Below, in pieces: positions 24,190 to 32,590 of a stretch of DNA of 34,463 nt. The position numbers were made by a program, and so were the translations under genes. Each line of letters starts with the position of its first letter. Within the stretch, counting starts at the first letter, position 1. The notes under the pieces were generated by a model. It saw only the letters and a program-made list of their open reading frames with translations. It did no database searches and was not told where the DNA came from. Source of the DNA: an uncultured Clostridia bacterium (lineage in GTDB: Bacteria; Bacillota; Clostridia; Christensenellales; Borkfalkiaceae); NCBI GenBank assembly GCA_944367535.1, contig CALVWQ010000020.1, positions 1 to 34,463 on the forward strand, in the 5' to 3' direction.

Positions 24190-26646
24190 ATGAAGAAAGG
24201 AGAGCAAAGACGGAATCTGAGAATTTGTCTGTTCGGTCTTGCGGCGGTCATGGGTTTAATGTTCATGTTTGTCGCATGTTCCGGCGACAAAAAACCCGCG
24301 GAAGGTCAGTTTACGGCGACGGTATCGGATATGTATATAAAACAGGGCGATACATCGTTTGATTTCAATAAAGACCTCCCTGACGGAGTAACTGTCGACG
24401 CGGGCGCCGTTGACGTAAGTAAGACGGGCGCTTACGAAATCGTGTACAGTCAGAACGGCGCGACGCTGAAAAAGACAGCCTATGTTTTCGGTACTCCCGA
24501 AATACTGATCGGCGGCGAAAAGATAGGTGAAAATTACGAGGTAACATATAAAGACGCCGTGAGTAAAGATTTTTCGGATGCCGAAACATGGGGAATCACC
24601 GCCAAGGATACATTCGGTACGGAGATTGCCGTAAAAGCGGAATCCGATAAATATTTCGCCGGCGATTACGGCAGCTATATCTATAATTACAGCGCGACCG
24701 ACCTTGCGGGCAACACGGTAAGCGCAAACGTAACCTTTGTCGTTTCGGGAAGCAAAGAGGTTAATATAAGTGCGGAAGTTCCCGACGTGGCGGACGAGAG
24801 CGTTACGCTTACGATGTCGCTAACGGAAGACGATATCAAAAATCTGTATCTTTATGCAAACGGCGAATATGTCGATTATGCTTATTATTATAAGAGCGAA
24901 TCGGGTCTGACAATAAACACCGCGGCTTTCCGCGACGACTTAGAGAGAAACAAAAAAGACATAGAACTTAAAATAACCACAAAAGAATGGTGCGAAAAAT
25001 ATACTCTTTCCTTTACGGATGTTAAGCCTCTCGTTTATGAAGAGCCTATATTTGACGGAAGATTTTACGCGCAGGCTGAGTATATAGAACTTCCCGTGCC
25101 GCAGAAAGAGATGCCTCAACAGTTCGAATTTGAATATTCTGCGGAGGGCGCAAGCGAATGTAACGTTGACGTTACCGCCGACGGCACCTCGATTATCATT
25201 TCTAACAGGGCGGGAGGAATGCTTACTCTCGGAGATTATACGGTTAAAATATCGGGAGTGAGAAATTCTGTAACCGAAAGAGAAGATGAAGCAATTATAT
25301 CCGTCTTGACTGCGGAAGATTATGCAGTAAGGTACGTCAAAAATGTCGCTCCGCTCGATAACGCAAGCGACAGTAACGGACTTGCTCCAAAAGATGCGTC
25401 GTATATTTCTTTTGACTACGATTCCGAAATGGACGCGTATAAAGTGACCCCTCTTAAAACCGATAATACTCACATGAACTCAATTATGGCGGAAAGCGAC
25501 AGCGAAACGCTTACAAAACTTCAACAGGGATGTGATATGTTCACATATCTTGCGTTCGATATGTATTTTTCGGCGCCCGGTTCACAGAACGGCATCACAT
25601 TCTGGGTGGCCACGGAGAGCGGGGCGGTAGGTTATCAGGGATATTGGTTCAGCGAAATAACCTATACGCAAACGGAAGACAATCTGAAATTGGGCTCATA
25701 TTTGAGCGTGAAAGCAAATACCTGGTATACGATTTATATACAGACGGGCGGTCTTACGAAGGAAGTGAACGGAGGATATGACCTTTTCGACCAGGTGATT
25801 TGCGACGGCGCAAGCGAAAACAGTGCCTATTGGGTAAAGAATATCCGTTTCGAGGATGAAATACCCGAATATAAAGAAAAAACCTATGTCAGCGATAAAT
25901 ATATCTACACGGTGAGCGATAAACAATACAGTCTTCCCGCTTCGTTTGGTGCGGAAAGCATATTAAACGGTCCTTCGGGAGAGATTGTTCTCGGCGCAGA
26001 CAATACTTTTAAGATGACGGAGGCCGGACTTTACACGGCTACTGAAAACGGCAAAACAATTACGTTTACGGCTTACACCGCGGAGGAATATGAAAAAATA
26101 GTCGCACCGCTTGTATCTGATCAGCATGATTACGCGCTCACGACAGGCAATGCGGAATACTCGACGTTCGAATATGACGCATCTATGAACGCATATAAAA
26201 TGACGCCGTTGAAAAATAATAACACGGGTGCAAATTGCCTGATTGTGAATACCGATAACGAAGTATACGATAAAATTGCCGCAGGGTGCGATAAGTATAC
26301 ATATCTTGCTTTTGATATGTGTTTCGAGGAAAGTCCTTACGGAATGTTCTGGTGGTTATATACCGAGGATAATAGTATGACCCCTTATCACGGATATTGG
26401 TACGGCGAACTGACTTATGTCGATGCGGAGAGCAAAAGCATTATCAATTCGTCCGAGAATAAAGAAAAATATGAACTCGTGGAAGGCGGAAAGTGGTATA
26501 CGGTATATATACAGACAGGCGGGTTAAGCACGCAATATACTTATACGAGTTATAATTTGATAACTCAGCAGCCGAGCGAGGGCGACAATTCGGCGTATTG
26601 GATAAGAAATATAAGGTTCACCGATACGATTGATGCCGTAAATTAA
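24190..26646 (+). CDS. Modular surface lipoprotein with Ig-like domains and two IVAPL-NIRF modules
   Basis: The 818-residue precursor has a lipoprotein signal ending FMFVAC with lipidated C30. A Ser/Gly/Lys-rich linker is followed by Ig-like beta domains (about 40-100, with the VDVSKTGAYEIVY pattern; 105-187 ending GNTVSANVTFVV; 190-372). Two copies of a roughly 180-residue module follow, at about 373-556 and 630-811. Each starts with TAE(D/E)Y...VAPL and ends with YW(V/I)(K/R)NIRF, and includes FxYD...AYK(V/M)TPLK, (F/Y)TYLAFDM and WYT(I/V)YIQTGGL. An Ig-like linker (560-628) with NGPSGEIVL and ADNTFKMTEAGLYTATENGK separates them. The module looks like a carbohydrate-binding beta-sandwich, but I cannot place it in a named family. 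AAGGAG precedes the ATG. It sits in the glycan operon and is probably a surface glycan binder. Confidence 0.85.
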   Translation: MKKGEQRRNLRICLFGLAAVMGLMFMFVACSGDKKPAEGQFTATVSDMYIKQGDTSFDFNKDLPDGVTVDAGAVDVSKTGAYEIVYSQNGATLKKTAYVFGTPEILIGGEKIGENYEVTYKDAVSKDFSDAETWGITAKDTFGTEIAVKAESDKYFAGDYGSYIYNYSATDLAGNTVSANVTFVVSGSKEVNISAEVPDVADESVTLTMSLTEDDIKNLYLYANGEYVDYAYYYKSESGLTINTAAFRDDLERNKKDIELKITTKEWCEKYTLSFTDVKPLVYEEPIFDGRFYAQAEYIELPVPQKEMPQQFEFEYSAEGASECNVDVTADGTSIIISNRAGGMLTLGDYTVKISGVRNSVTEREDEAIISVLTAEDYAVRYVKNVAPLDNASDSNGLAPKDASYISFDYDSEMDAYKVTPLKTDNTHMNSIMAESDSETLTKLQQGCDMFTYLAFDMYFSAPGSQNGITFWVATESGAVGYQGYWFSEITYTQTEDNLKLGSYLSVKANTWYTIYIQTGGLTKEVNGGYDLFDQVICDGASENSAYWVKNIRFEDEIPEYKEKTYVSDKYIYTVSDKQYSLPASFGAESILNGPSGEIVLGADNTFKMTEAGLYTATENGKTITFTAYTAEEYEKIVAPLVSDQHDYALTTGNAEYSTFEYDASMNAYKMTPLKNNNTGANCLIVNTDNEVYDKIAAGCDKYTYLAFDMCFEESPYGMFWWLYTEDNSMTPYHGYWYGELTYVDAESKSIINSSENKEKYELVEGGKWYTVYIQTGGLSTQYTYTSYNLITQQPSEGDNSAYWIRNIRFTDTIDAVN

Positions 26647-26689
26647 AGATAAAAATCGTTAAACGGAAAATATATAAAGGAGAGGAAAC

Positions 26690-26827
26690 ATGATAAATAA
26701 TATCGAGAAAAAAAGAATATATTCTGTACCTGAAATCGAGACGGTATCGGCAAAGTCTTGTGACGTAATGATTTCGAGCGGAATAGAGCAGGACGCAGAC
26801 GGAAGTTATAAGGATACATGGGAGTAA
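26690..26827 (+). CDS. 45-residue small protein between two modular surface protein genes
   Basis: A short gene with a strong ribosome site (AAGGAGAGG ending 4 bases before the ATG) encodes 45 residues. It opens MINNIEKKRIYSVPEIETVS, then AKSCDVMISSG, and ends in the acidic stretch IEQDADGSYKDTWE. There is no signal peptide or membrane span. The layout, a basic start, a short Tyr-x-x-Pro-Glu element, Asp-Val-hydrophobic-x-Ser-(Ser/Gly), then an acidic Asp/Gly/Trp tail, resembles small unannotated proteins I recall beside secreted-protein operons of gut Firmicutes. It is placed in the operon 43 bases after one modular gene and 14 before the next. It could be a peptide precursor, a chaperone-like or a regulatory protein. 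No function is claimed. Confidence 0.75.
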   Translation: MINNIEKKRIYSVPEIETVSAKSCDVMISSGIEQDADGSYKDTWE

Positions 26828-26841
26828 GGAGGAAAAAGAAA

Positions 26842-28866
26842 ATGAAAAAAACGAATGTAAAGAAAAATGGCTTTTTGTGTTTGTTGATGTTTTTCGGTCT
26901 TTGCCTTTCATTATGTATGTTTGCATGCACTGCCGTCCGCGCGGATGAGACCGCGGGATTCGATATGACGAACGGGGCATACATAAGAGTTATGGAAGAC
27001 GGGCTTACAGACGGCATACGTTTTGAAATGAACATGACCGTCGAAAAATTCGAAGAATTGAAAGCGATTGATGGCAGCCGAAGCGGAGTGCTTCTGCTTC
27101 CGACGGCGATGAAAGGCGAGAGCGCGCTCACAGTGGAAACACCCGACGTACTCAATATAGACACTAGCGATAAATGGTTCAGAACAGACAGCGGATATTC
27201 TTCGCGTGTATGCCTCACGGATATAGGAAAAGCGAATTACGGGACTGCAATTTCGGCAGTGGGATATGTATGGACGGAGGCAAACGGCTATATGTATACA
27301 GATTATTCGGATGCCGACAATTCGCGTTCTATGAAACAGGTGGCAATCGCCGCAATTTCGGAATGGGAAAGTCAGGACCCCGAAGCAAATTATGAGAATA
27401 TTTACGCAACGTATAACTATGTAATAAAAGATAATGCCGTAAATAACGGAATCTACGCGGCGGACGGGGAACTGTACGCACTTCCCGATTTCGGAGAGGA
27501 GAAACCGGAATATACGGTTACGGGTCCGAGCGGCGCGGCGGAGGTCAGAAACGGCAACAAGGTCGTCGTCGATAAGCCGGGAATATATACGGCGGTAATG
27601 GGCGGAAACACTGTGATGTTCAGCGCATATTCTGCGGAAAAATACGATAAAATCGTCGCACCGCTTTCTTTTTCGCAGACCGATTATTCCATAAGGTCGG
27701 GAAATACGGAATATGCTACATTTGAGTACGATGCCGAGAAAGACGCTTATAAAGTAACGCCCGTAAAGGCTCCGACGAATGACGAAAACAGTATAACGGT
27801 TGACATCGATTCTCCCGAATACGAAAAAATCGCTGCGGGTTGCGAGGATTATACCTATCTTGCGATGGATATGTGCTTTTCGGAAACTGCGGAAGATATG
27901 ATGTTCTGGATGGCGCTCGAAGACGGAAGCAATCCGCAACACGCCTACTTCTATGGTGAGTTGAAGTTTGTGAACGCGAGTACGGGCGCGAGCGTTTCTT
28001 ACGGTGAGGTAAAAGCCGACAGATGGTATACCGTGTATATGCAGACGGGCGGACTGAGCACACTCGACACTTATACGAGTTATAAACTTTTCAATCAGCG
28101 TGCAACCAATATAGTCAACTCGGTTTACTGGGTAAAAAATATCCGTTTCGAAAACGATATGGATTTGCAGAAATCGGATAAAGTTAAAGACGGTTATGTT
28201 TATAAAATCGGCGAAAAGGTCAGTTTTGAAGACGGCGTGTTCGGAGGAGTATATTCGGTGAATGGTCCTTCGGGAGCGATTGTGCTGCAATCGGATAATA
28301 CTTTCACGTTTGCCGAAACGGGACGTTATTCAGCGACGCTTAACGGCAGAAATATTGATTTTGAAGTAGTTACGGCAGAGGAATTTGCTAAAATAGTCGC
28401 TCCTCTCGATTCGGAAAGCGACCAGTTCGACGGATTTGAAGTTACCGACCCGGGGTATATGCAGTTTAAGTACGACGACGCTATGCAGGCTTATAAATTC
28501 TGCCGAAAAGATGGCGGCACTTTTACCGACGCAGGTTCATGTAATTTGAAATTCGATATAAATTCTTTTGCATATACCCAGTTAAAGAACGGTATCGGTG
28601 CGGAAGCGAAACTCCTTTTTGATATTTGTTTTGAAGAAAATGTTATTACCTATTGGCATGAATTCGGCGGAGAAGTCGGATTGTGGAATGTGCCGATAAA
28701 GAATTCCGAAGGCGTTGCGGTTTTGTGGGATAATATGGTGGCGGGGACATGGTATACTTTTGAAATTCCCGCAACGGCAGAGCCGGCATTCGCTTTAATG
28801 CTGTATCGTCCCGCAACTGCCGAGGACAATATTTCTCTGTGGTTGAAAAACATTCGTTTTGCGTAA
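26842..28866 (+). CDS. Modular surface protein with GIRF-type N-terminal domain and two IVAPL-NIRF modules
   Basis: The 674-residue precursor starts at ATG 26842 with AAGGAGG at 26826-26832. An upstream in-frame ATG at 26818 overlaps the small gene and is not used. The signal peptide ends either as a lipoprotein (MFAC, C29) or by signal peptidase I after VRA (33). Residues 40-200 form a domain with GAYIRV, GIRFEMNM, LLLPTAM and YTDYSDADNSRSMKQVA, common in gut Clostridia surface proteins. Then come an Ig-like unit (205-262), a module (263-437), an Ig-like unit (446-508) and a diverged module (510-674). These are the same units as in the lipoprotein encoded upstream, with recognisable shared stretches such as KIAAGC, TYLA, WYTVY, QTGGLST, TYTSY. 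A hairpin follows the gene at 28881. Confidence 0.85.
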   Translation: MKKTNVKKNGFLCLLMFFGLCLSLCMFACTAVRADETAGFDMTNGAYIRVMEDGLTDGIRFEMNMTVEKFEELKAIDGSRSGVLLLPTAMKGESALTVETPDVLNIDTSDKWFRTDSGYSSRVCLTDIGKANYGTAISAVGYVWTEANGYMYTDYSDADNSRSMKQVAIAAISEWESQDPEANYENIYATYNYVIKDNAVNNGIYAADGELYALPDFGEEKPEYTVTGPSGAAEVRNGNKVVVDKPGIYTAVMGGNTVMFSAYSAEKYDKIVAPLSFSQTDYSIRSGNTEYATFEYDAEKDAYKVTPVKAPTNDENSITVDIDSPEYEKIAAGCEDYTYLAMDMCFSETAEDMMFWMALEDGSNPQHAYFYGELKFVNASTGASVSYGEVKADRWYTVYMQTGGLSTLDTYTSYKLFNQRATNIVNSVYWVKNIRFENDMDLQKSDKVKDGYVYKIGEKVSFEDGVFGGVYSVNGPSGAIVLQSDNTFTFAETGRYSATLNGRNIDFEVVTAEEFAKIVAPLDSESDQFDGFEVTDPGYMQFKYDDAMQAYKFCRKDGGTFTDAGSCNLKFDINSFAYTQLKNGIGAEAKLLFDICFEENVITYWHEFGGEVGLWNVPIKNSEGVAVLWDNMVAGTWYTFEIPATAEPAFALMLYRPATAEDNISLWLKNIRFA

Positions 28867-28880
28867 AAGATAAAAATTTG

Positions 28881-28910
28881 CCCGACAGGCAAACCAATTT
28901 GCCTGTCGGG
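28881..28910 (+). other. Intercistronic hairpin upstream of the solute-binding protein gene
   Basis: CCCGACAGGCAAA (28881-28893) pairs perfectly with TTTGCCTGTCGGG (28898-28910) around CCAA. GATTAAGATAGGAG follows, so there is no U tract and transcription should continue. Such stems before ABC solute-binding protein genes often protect the mRNA end or set relative expression. A weak Rho-independent stop cannot be excluded. Confidence 0.7.
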
Positions 28911-28934
28911 GATTAAGATAGGAGAGATGCTGTT

Positions 28935-30695
28935 ATGAAAAAGAAACTGTTTAATTGTGCGGCTGTCGCACTGTCCGCATTGCTTTCATTATCGACGATT
29001 TCATGCGGGCCGCAAACAATCAAAGATCCCGACTCGGGTAAGACTACAATAAACATAAGTCATTACGGCGGGGGACACGGTACGGAATATATGGATGTGC
29101 TTGTCGCAAATTTTATGGAAGACCATCCCGAATATGACGCAAAGTACAAAATAAAGATAACGCCGGAAAAGCTTCATTCTGGACTTATTCTCGAAGAACT
29201 CGAAGCGGGATACGGTGAAAAACAAATGTATATAATGTCGCAGAACGACTTCGTGCATTTCATCTATTCCGATTATCTAGAAGACCTGAGTGACGTTGCG
29301 GAAATGAAAGTCGACGGGGCGGATAAACCCGCGCTTAAAGACAAAATGGTTCGTTATGAAGAATGGCAGTCCATATATTCGAAATACGGCGAGGGACTTT
29401 ACGCCATGCCTTATGCAGATTCTGTTATGGGCTGGATTTACGACCACGATATGTTCGTGGATAAAAACTGGTATTATTTTGCCAACGAGAAAGATGACGG
29501 CGCCGAACTTCGCGCTCAGGGCATTACCTATACGGAGCAGAACGGAAAACTGATATTCCAGTCTTCGGAAAATAAGGTTAATTATGCGCAGGGAGACAAA
29601 ATACTTACGGCGGGAAAAGACGGTAAATACGGGACATACGATGACGGTCAGCCTCAGACGGTCGCGGAATGGGATGCAATGATTGCCAAAATATCCGCTA
29701 CGGGAGCGAAAGCATTTATTTCATCGGGACAAATCGGTTCTTATGCGGTTCATTTGGTATCGGCGCTTTTCGCACAGTATAGCGGTCTTGATTTGTATAA
29801 TGTGTATTTTAATTACGACAGTAAGGGCGAACCGGTCAAATTTGCCGACGGAACCGAGGAGGTAATAACTCTCGAAAACGGATATAAAGTAGGCGGAATG
29901 GAAGGACTTTATAAAGCTTATGAATTTCTTGCGAATTACTTTGATTCGAGGAGGGTCGGCGACAGCAGAATATCGCTGCACCCCGTAGTCGAAGACGGAA
30001 CCAAGAATCATATCGACGCTCAAAGTCAGTTTTTGCTCGGATACGATCCGACTGCAACCAATCCGCAGTCTGCAATGCTGCTCGACGGTGCGTGGTGGGA
30101 ATATGAGGCGCGTACCATGTTCAACACGCTCGGCGCGCTCGATTCTTCGAGAGGGTACGGACAGAGAGAATACAGATATATGCTGTTCCCTTATATAGAC
30201 GGACAGGCGAGTGAAAAGTCGGCAATATCCTGTTGTGAATCGGGAGCCATGATAGTTCCCAAAGATAAAGACAAAGACAGGCTGAAAGTAACCAAGGAAT
30301 TCCTCGCGTATCTTGCGAGCGATGAGGCACTTAACGTTTTCCTTACAATGACGGGTTCAATTATGCCTTACGAATATACGCTGACAGCCGAAGAAGAGGA
30401 GAAGCTTACTCCCTTTACGAGAAATATGATTGAACTTTATTCGGACGACGAAAATATAGAAGTAGTTCGTCCACAGATTGCACAGCTTTATTCGCCGCTG
30501 TCTTATGCGGGCGGCAGGGATACCAACACATATTTCCTGCCGAGAATCAACGGACTCGCAATAGACCAGCCTTTCAAAGTGGTAAGAGAAAACAGCCTTG
30601 ACGTAATCAAGACGGGACTTGCAAATTATTATAGTGCGGCGAATTGGGCAGCGTTTATCGAAAAAGCAAAAACACAGGGGTTCTTCAATGATTAA
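28935..30695 (+). CDS. ABC transporter solute-binding lipoprotein, family 1 (carbohydrate)
   Basis: The 586-residue precursor has a lipoprotein signal ending STISC with lipidated C24. The mature part has the family 1 pattern: NISHYGGGHGTEYMDVLVANFMEDHP at the start, GLYAMPYADSVMGWIYDHDMF in the middle, a TVAEWDAMIAKI helix, and QSAMLLDGAWWEYEA for the ligand-binding aromatic loop. The C-terminal part includes GAMIVPKDKDKDRLKVTKEFLAYLASDEAL. At about 560 mature residues it is longer than most (400-450), with extra segments around 185-240. It delivers oligosaccharide to the membrane permeases encoded next. AGGAG lies 10 bases before the ATG. The stop overlaps the permease start by eight bases. 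Confidence 0.93.
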   Translation: MKKKLFNCAAVALSALLSLSTISCGPQTIKDPDSGKTTINISHYGGGHGTEYMDVLVANFMEDHPEYDAKYKIKITPEKLHSGLILEELEAGYGEKQMYIMSQNDFVHFIYSDYLEDLSDVAEMKVDGADKPALKDKMVRYEEWQSIYSKYGEGLYAMPYADSVMGWIYDHDMFVDKNWYYFANEKDDGAELRAQGITYTEQNGKLIFQSSENKVNYAQGDKILTAGKDGKYGTYDDGQPQTVAEWDAMIAKISATGAKAFISSGQIGSYAVHLVSALFAQYSGLDLYNVYFNYDSKGEPVKFADGTEEVITLENGYKVGGMEGLYKAYEFLANYFDSRRVGDSRISLHPVVEDGTKNHIDAQSQFLLGYDPTATNPQSAMLLDGAWWEYEARTMFNTLGALDSSRGYGQREYRYMLFPYIDGQASEKSAISCCESGAMIVPKDKDKDRLKVTKEFLAYLASDEALNVFLTMTGSIMPYEYTLTAEEEEKLTPFTRNMIELYSDDENIEVVRPQIAQLYSPLSYAGGRDTNTYFLPRINGLAIDQPFKVVRENSLDVIKTGLANYYSAANWAAFIEKAKTQGFFND

Positions 30696-31677
30696 ACCGG
30701 CAGAGAAAGTTACGGGCGACGCGTTTTCTTCAAAAAAGCGCGTTTCCCGTAAGACCGTGAAAGAATGGATTTTTGCCTATTCTTTTCTGGTTTATCCGTT
30801 ATTGTTATTCGCGGTTTTTTATGTATATGTGAACATAGATTCGTTTATTCTCGCGTTTCAGGACGTCAATATTGACGGGAGCAGAACTTTTGCGGGATGG
30901 GCGCATTTTAAATATTTTCTGACCGAATTGTTTGCGGAAAGCGGACTTATAAAAATCAGTTTTACCAACTCCATAAAGATTTATCTGGTAGGGCTCTGTA
31001 TTTCGATGCCTTTACAACTGATATTTTCTTATTTGCTGTTTAAGAAATGTTTTGCTCACAGGCTTATACGAATCCTCGTGATGATGCCGTCGATAATATC
31101 ATCGTTTGTTTTCTGTCTGGTGTTCAGAAGTTTTGCGGGTTCGTCGCTGCAATCGCTCATGAAATCATTGGGTTTTATAAACTTTCCGAATCTTATGGAT
31201 AATTCCAATTACGTTTTCGGTACTACGCTTTTTTATTCGGTGTGGAGTTCGTTTTCGAGCAGTCTTATAATTTACCCTAACGCTATGCGTTCTGTGGACC
31301 CGGGAATATACGAAAGTGCGCAGATTGACGGAATGTGCACTATGTTTCAGGAGTTCAGATATATAATACTGCCGCTTATTTTCCCGACATTGTCGACCTT
31401 TTTGGTTCTCGGGTTTGCGGCGATGATGACCGATTCGGGCGCGCTTGTGCCGTTCTTCATGTACAGCGCTCCTTCGACGGCGTACAATATGGGCTATTAT
31501 CTTACGGTGCAGATATTCAGCGAATCCAATCCGATGAACTACCCGGGTGTGGCAGCCGCGGGCATGTTGCTTACGGTAGTGGTGGCTCCGCTGACGTTGC
31601 TCGTCAGGTATGTGCTTGACAGAATAGACCCGACAAGGGAGGACGGTATTTATGGCAAAAAACGTAAAACTGCATAA
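30688..31677 (+). CDS. ABC sugar transporter permease, MalF/LplB type
   Basis: The 329-residue membrane protein has six predicted spans after a basic cytoplasmic start, the first at VYPLLLFAVFYVYVNIDSF. The EAA loop, which docks the ATPase, reads YESAQIDGMCTMFQEFRYIILPLIFPTL. The start at 30688 has AGGGG 7 bases upstream and overlaps the preceding stop by 8 bases. A longer reading from 30619 lies inside the binding-protein gene and is rejected. It pairs with the permease that follows, whose start lies 26 bases inside this gene. No ATPase gene is adjacent, so an ATPase shared between sugar importers (MsmK-like) is likely. Confidence 0.94.
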   Translation: MIKPAEKVTGDAFSSKKRVSRKTVKEWIFAYSFLVYPLLLFAVFYVYVNIDSFILAFQDVNIDGSRTFAGWAHFKYFLTELFAESGLIKISFTNSIKIYLVGLCISMPLQLIFSYLLFKKCFAHRLIRILVMMPSIISSFVFCLVFRSFAGSSLQSLMKSLGFINFPNLMDNSNYVFGTTLFYSVWSSFSSSLIIYPNAMRSVDPGIYESAQIDGMCTMFQEFRYIILPLIFPTLSTFLVLGFAAMMTDSGALVPFFMYSAPSTAYNMGYYLTVQIFSESNPMNYPGVAAAGMLLTVVVAPLTLLVRYVLDRIDPTREDGIYGKKRKTA

Positions 31678-32572
31678 GTCTTCCGGTGAAAAGGCGAGCA
31701 TAATTCTTAAATACGCGCTCGGTGTCATTCTTCTTATTTACGCGCTGTCGCTGCTCGTTCCCATATATTGGATGATAATCAATTCGTTTAAGGATATAGT
31801 GCAGTATTATCAGGAGAGCGAGTTCAGTTTTCCCAAATCGTTGTATCTGGATAATTATAAATTTATTCTGAACAACATGAGTTTCGAGACAACGTCGAAA
31901 GACGGCAGCGGTACTGTTATTTATACTTTGCCTTGGATGTTTTATTATAGTTTTATATGGGCATTCGGCAATACGGCATTCTGTCTGATTATTCAGGTCA
32001 TGTGTGCCTATGTGGTGGCAAAATATAAGTTCCCCGGCCGCAATTTTCTGTACAGTCTCGGAATAATACTTATGATTTTGCCGATAATCGGGTCGACGGG
32101 TTCCGCAATGCTGCTTCGCAGACAGTTAGGCGTATATAACAATATGCTATTGATGATACTGACGGCACCGTGTCTTGCTTTTTCGGGAATAAATTTCATG
32201 ATGCTGCATGCGGCTTTTAAGGGTGTTCCATGGGAGTATGCCGAGGCGGTATTTATAGACGGCGGAGGACATCTTCGGGTATTTATAACTATAATGTTTC
32301 CCATGATTATGCCGACATTCTGGGTGCTTATGCTGTTGGGATTTATCGGCGCATGGAACGATTATTCGTCGTTCATGTTCTGGATGCCATCCTACTATAA
32401 CGTAGCCATGGGCGTTTACAGATTTCAATACGAATCAAGGCTCGAACTCGGCACTACCATGCCGCAGATACTTGCGAGTTTTGCCGTAGTTTCGCTTCCC
32501 GTGGTAATTTTGTATGTAGCATTTCAAAAACTGATAACCGCCAATTTCATGGTAGGCGGATTAAAAGGCTGA
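31652..32572 (+). CDS. ABC sugar transporter permease, MalG/YtcP type
   Basis: The 306-residue membrane protein has the family order: first span YALGVILLIYALSLLVPIYWMIINSFK, then FSFPKSLYLDNYKFIL, a periplasm-side loop, WAFGNTAFCLIIQVMCAYVVAKYKFPGR, and the EAA loop WEYAEAVFIDGGGHLRVFITIMFPMIMPTF. It ends ITANFMVGGLKG, the typical MalG-type finish (family consensus VGGLKG or TGGVKG). AGGGAGG upstream sets the ATG. It overlaps the previous permease gene by 26 bases, and a lipoprotein gene follows 18 bases after its stop, so the operon continues. Confidence 0.95.
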   Translation: MAKNVKLHKSSGEKASIILKYALGVILLIYALSLLVPIYWMIINSFKDIVQYYQESEFSFPKSLYLDNYKFILNNMSFETTSKDGSGTVIYTLPWMFYYSFIWAFGNTAFCLIIQVMCAYVVAKYKFPGRNFLYSLGIILMILPIIGSTGSAMLLRRQLGVYNNMLLMILTAPCLAFSGINFMMLHAAFKGVPWEYAEAVFIDGGGHLRVFITIMFPMIMPTFWVLMLLGFIGAWNDYSSFMFWMPSYYNVAMGVYRFQYESRLELGTTMPQILASFAVVSLPVVILYVAFQKLITANFMVGGLKG

Positions 32573-32590
32573 AAAATAAAGGAGAAAATT

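Noticed and set aside
26911-28290. 459-codon open frame on the minus strand inside the second modular surface protein gene
   Set aside because: The plus-strand frame has a ribosome site, signal peptide and repeated domains. The minus frame is Arg/Ile/Tyr-rich without any family pattern, a typical mirror of the codon usage.
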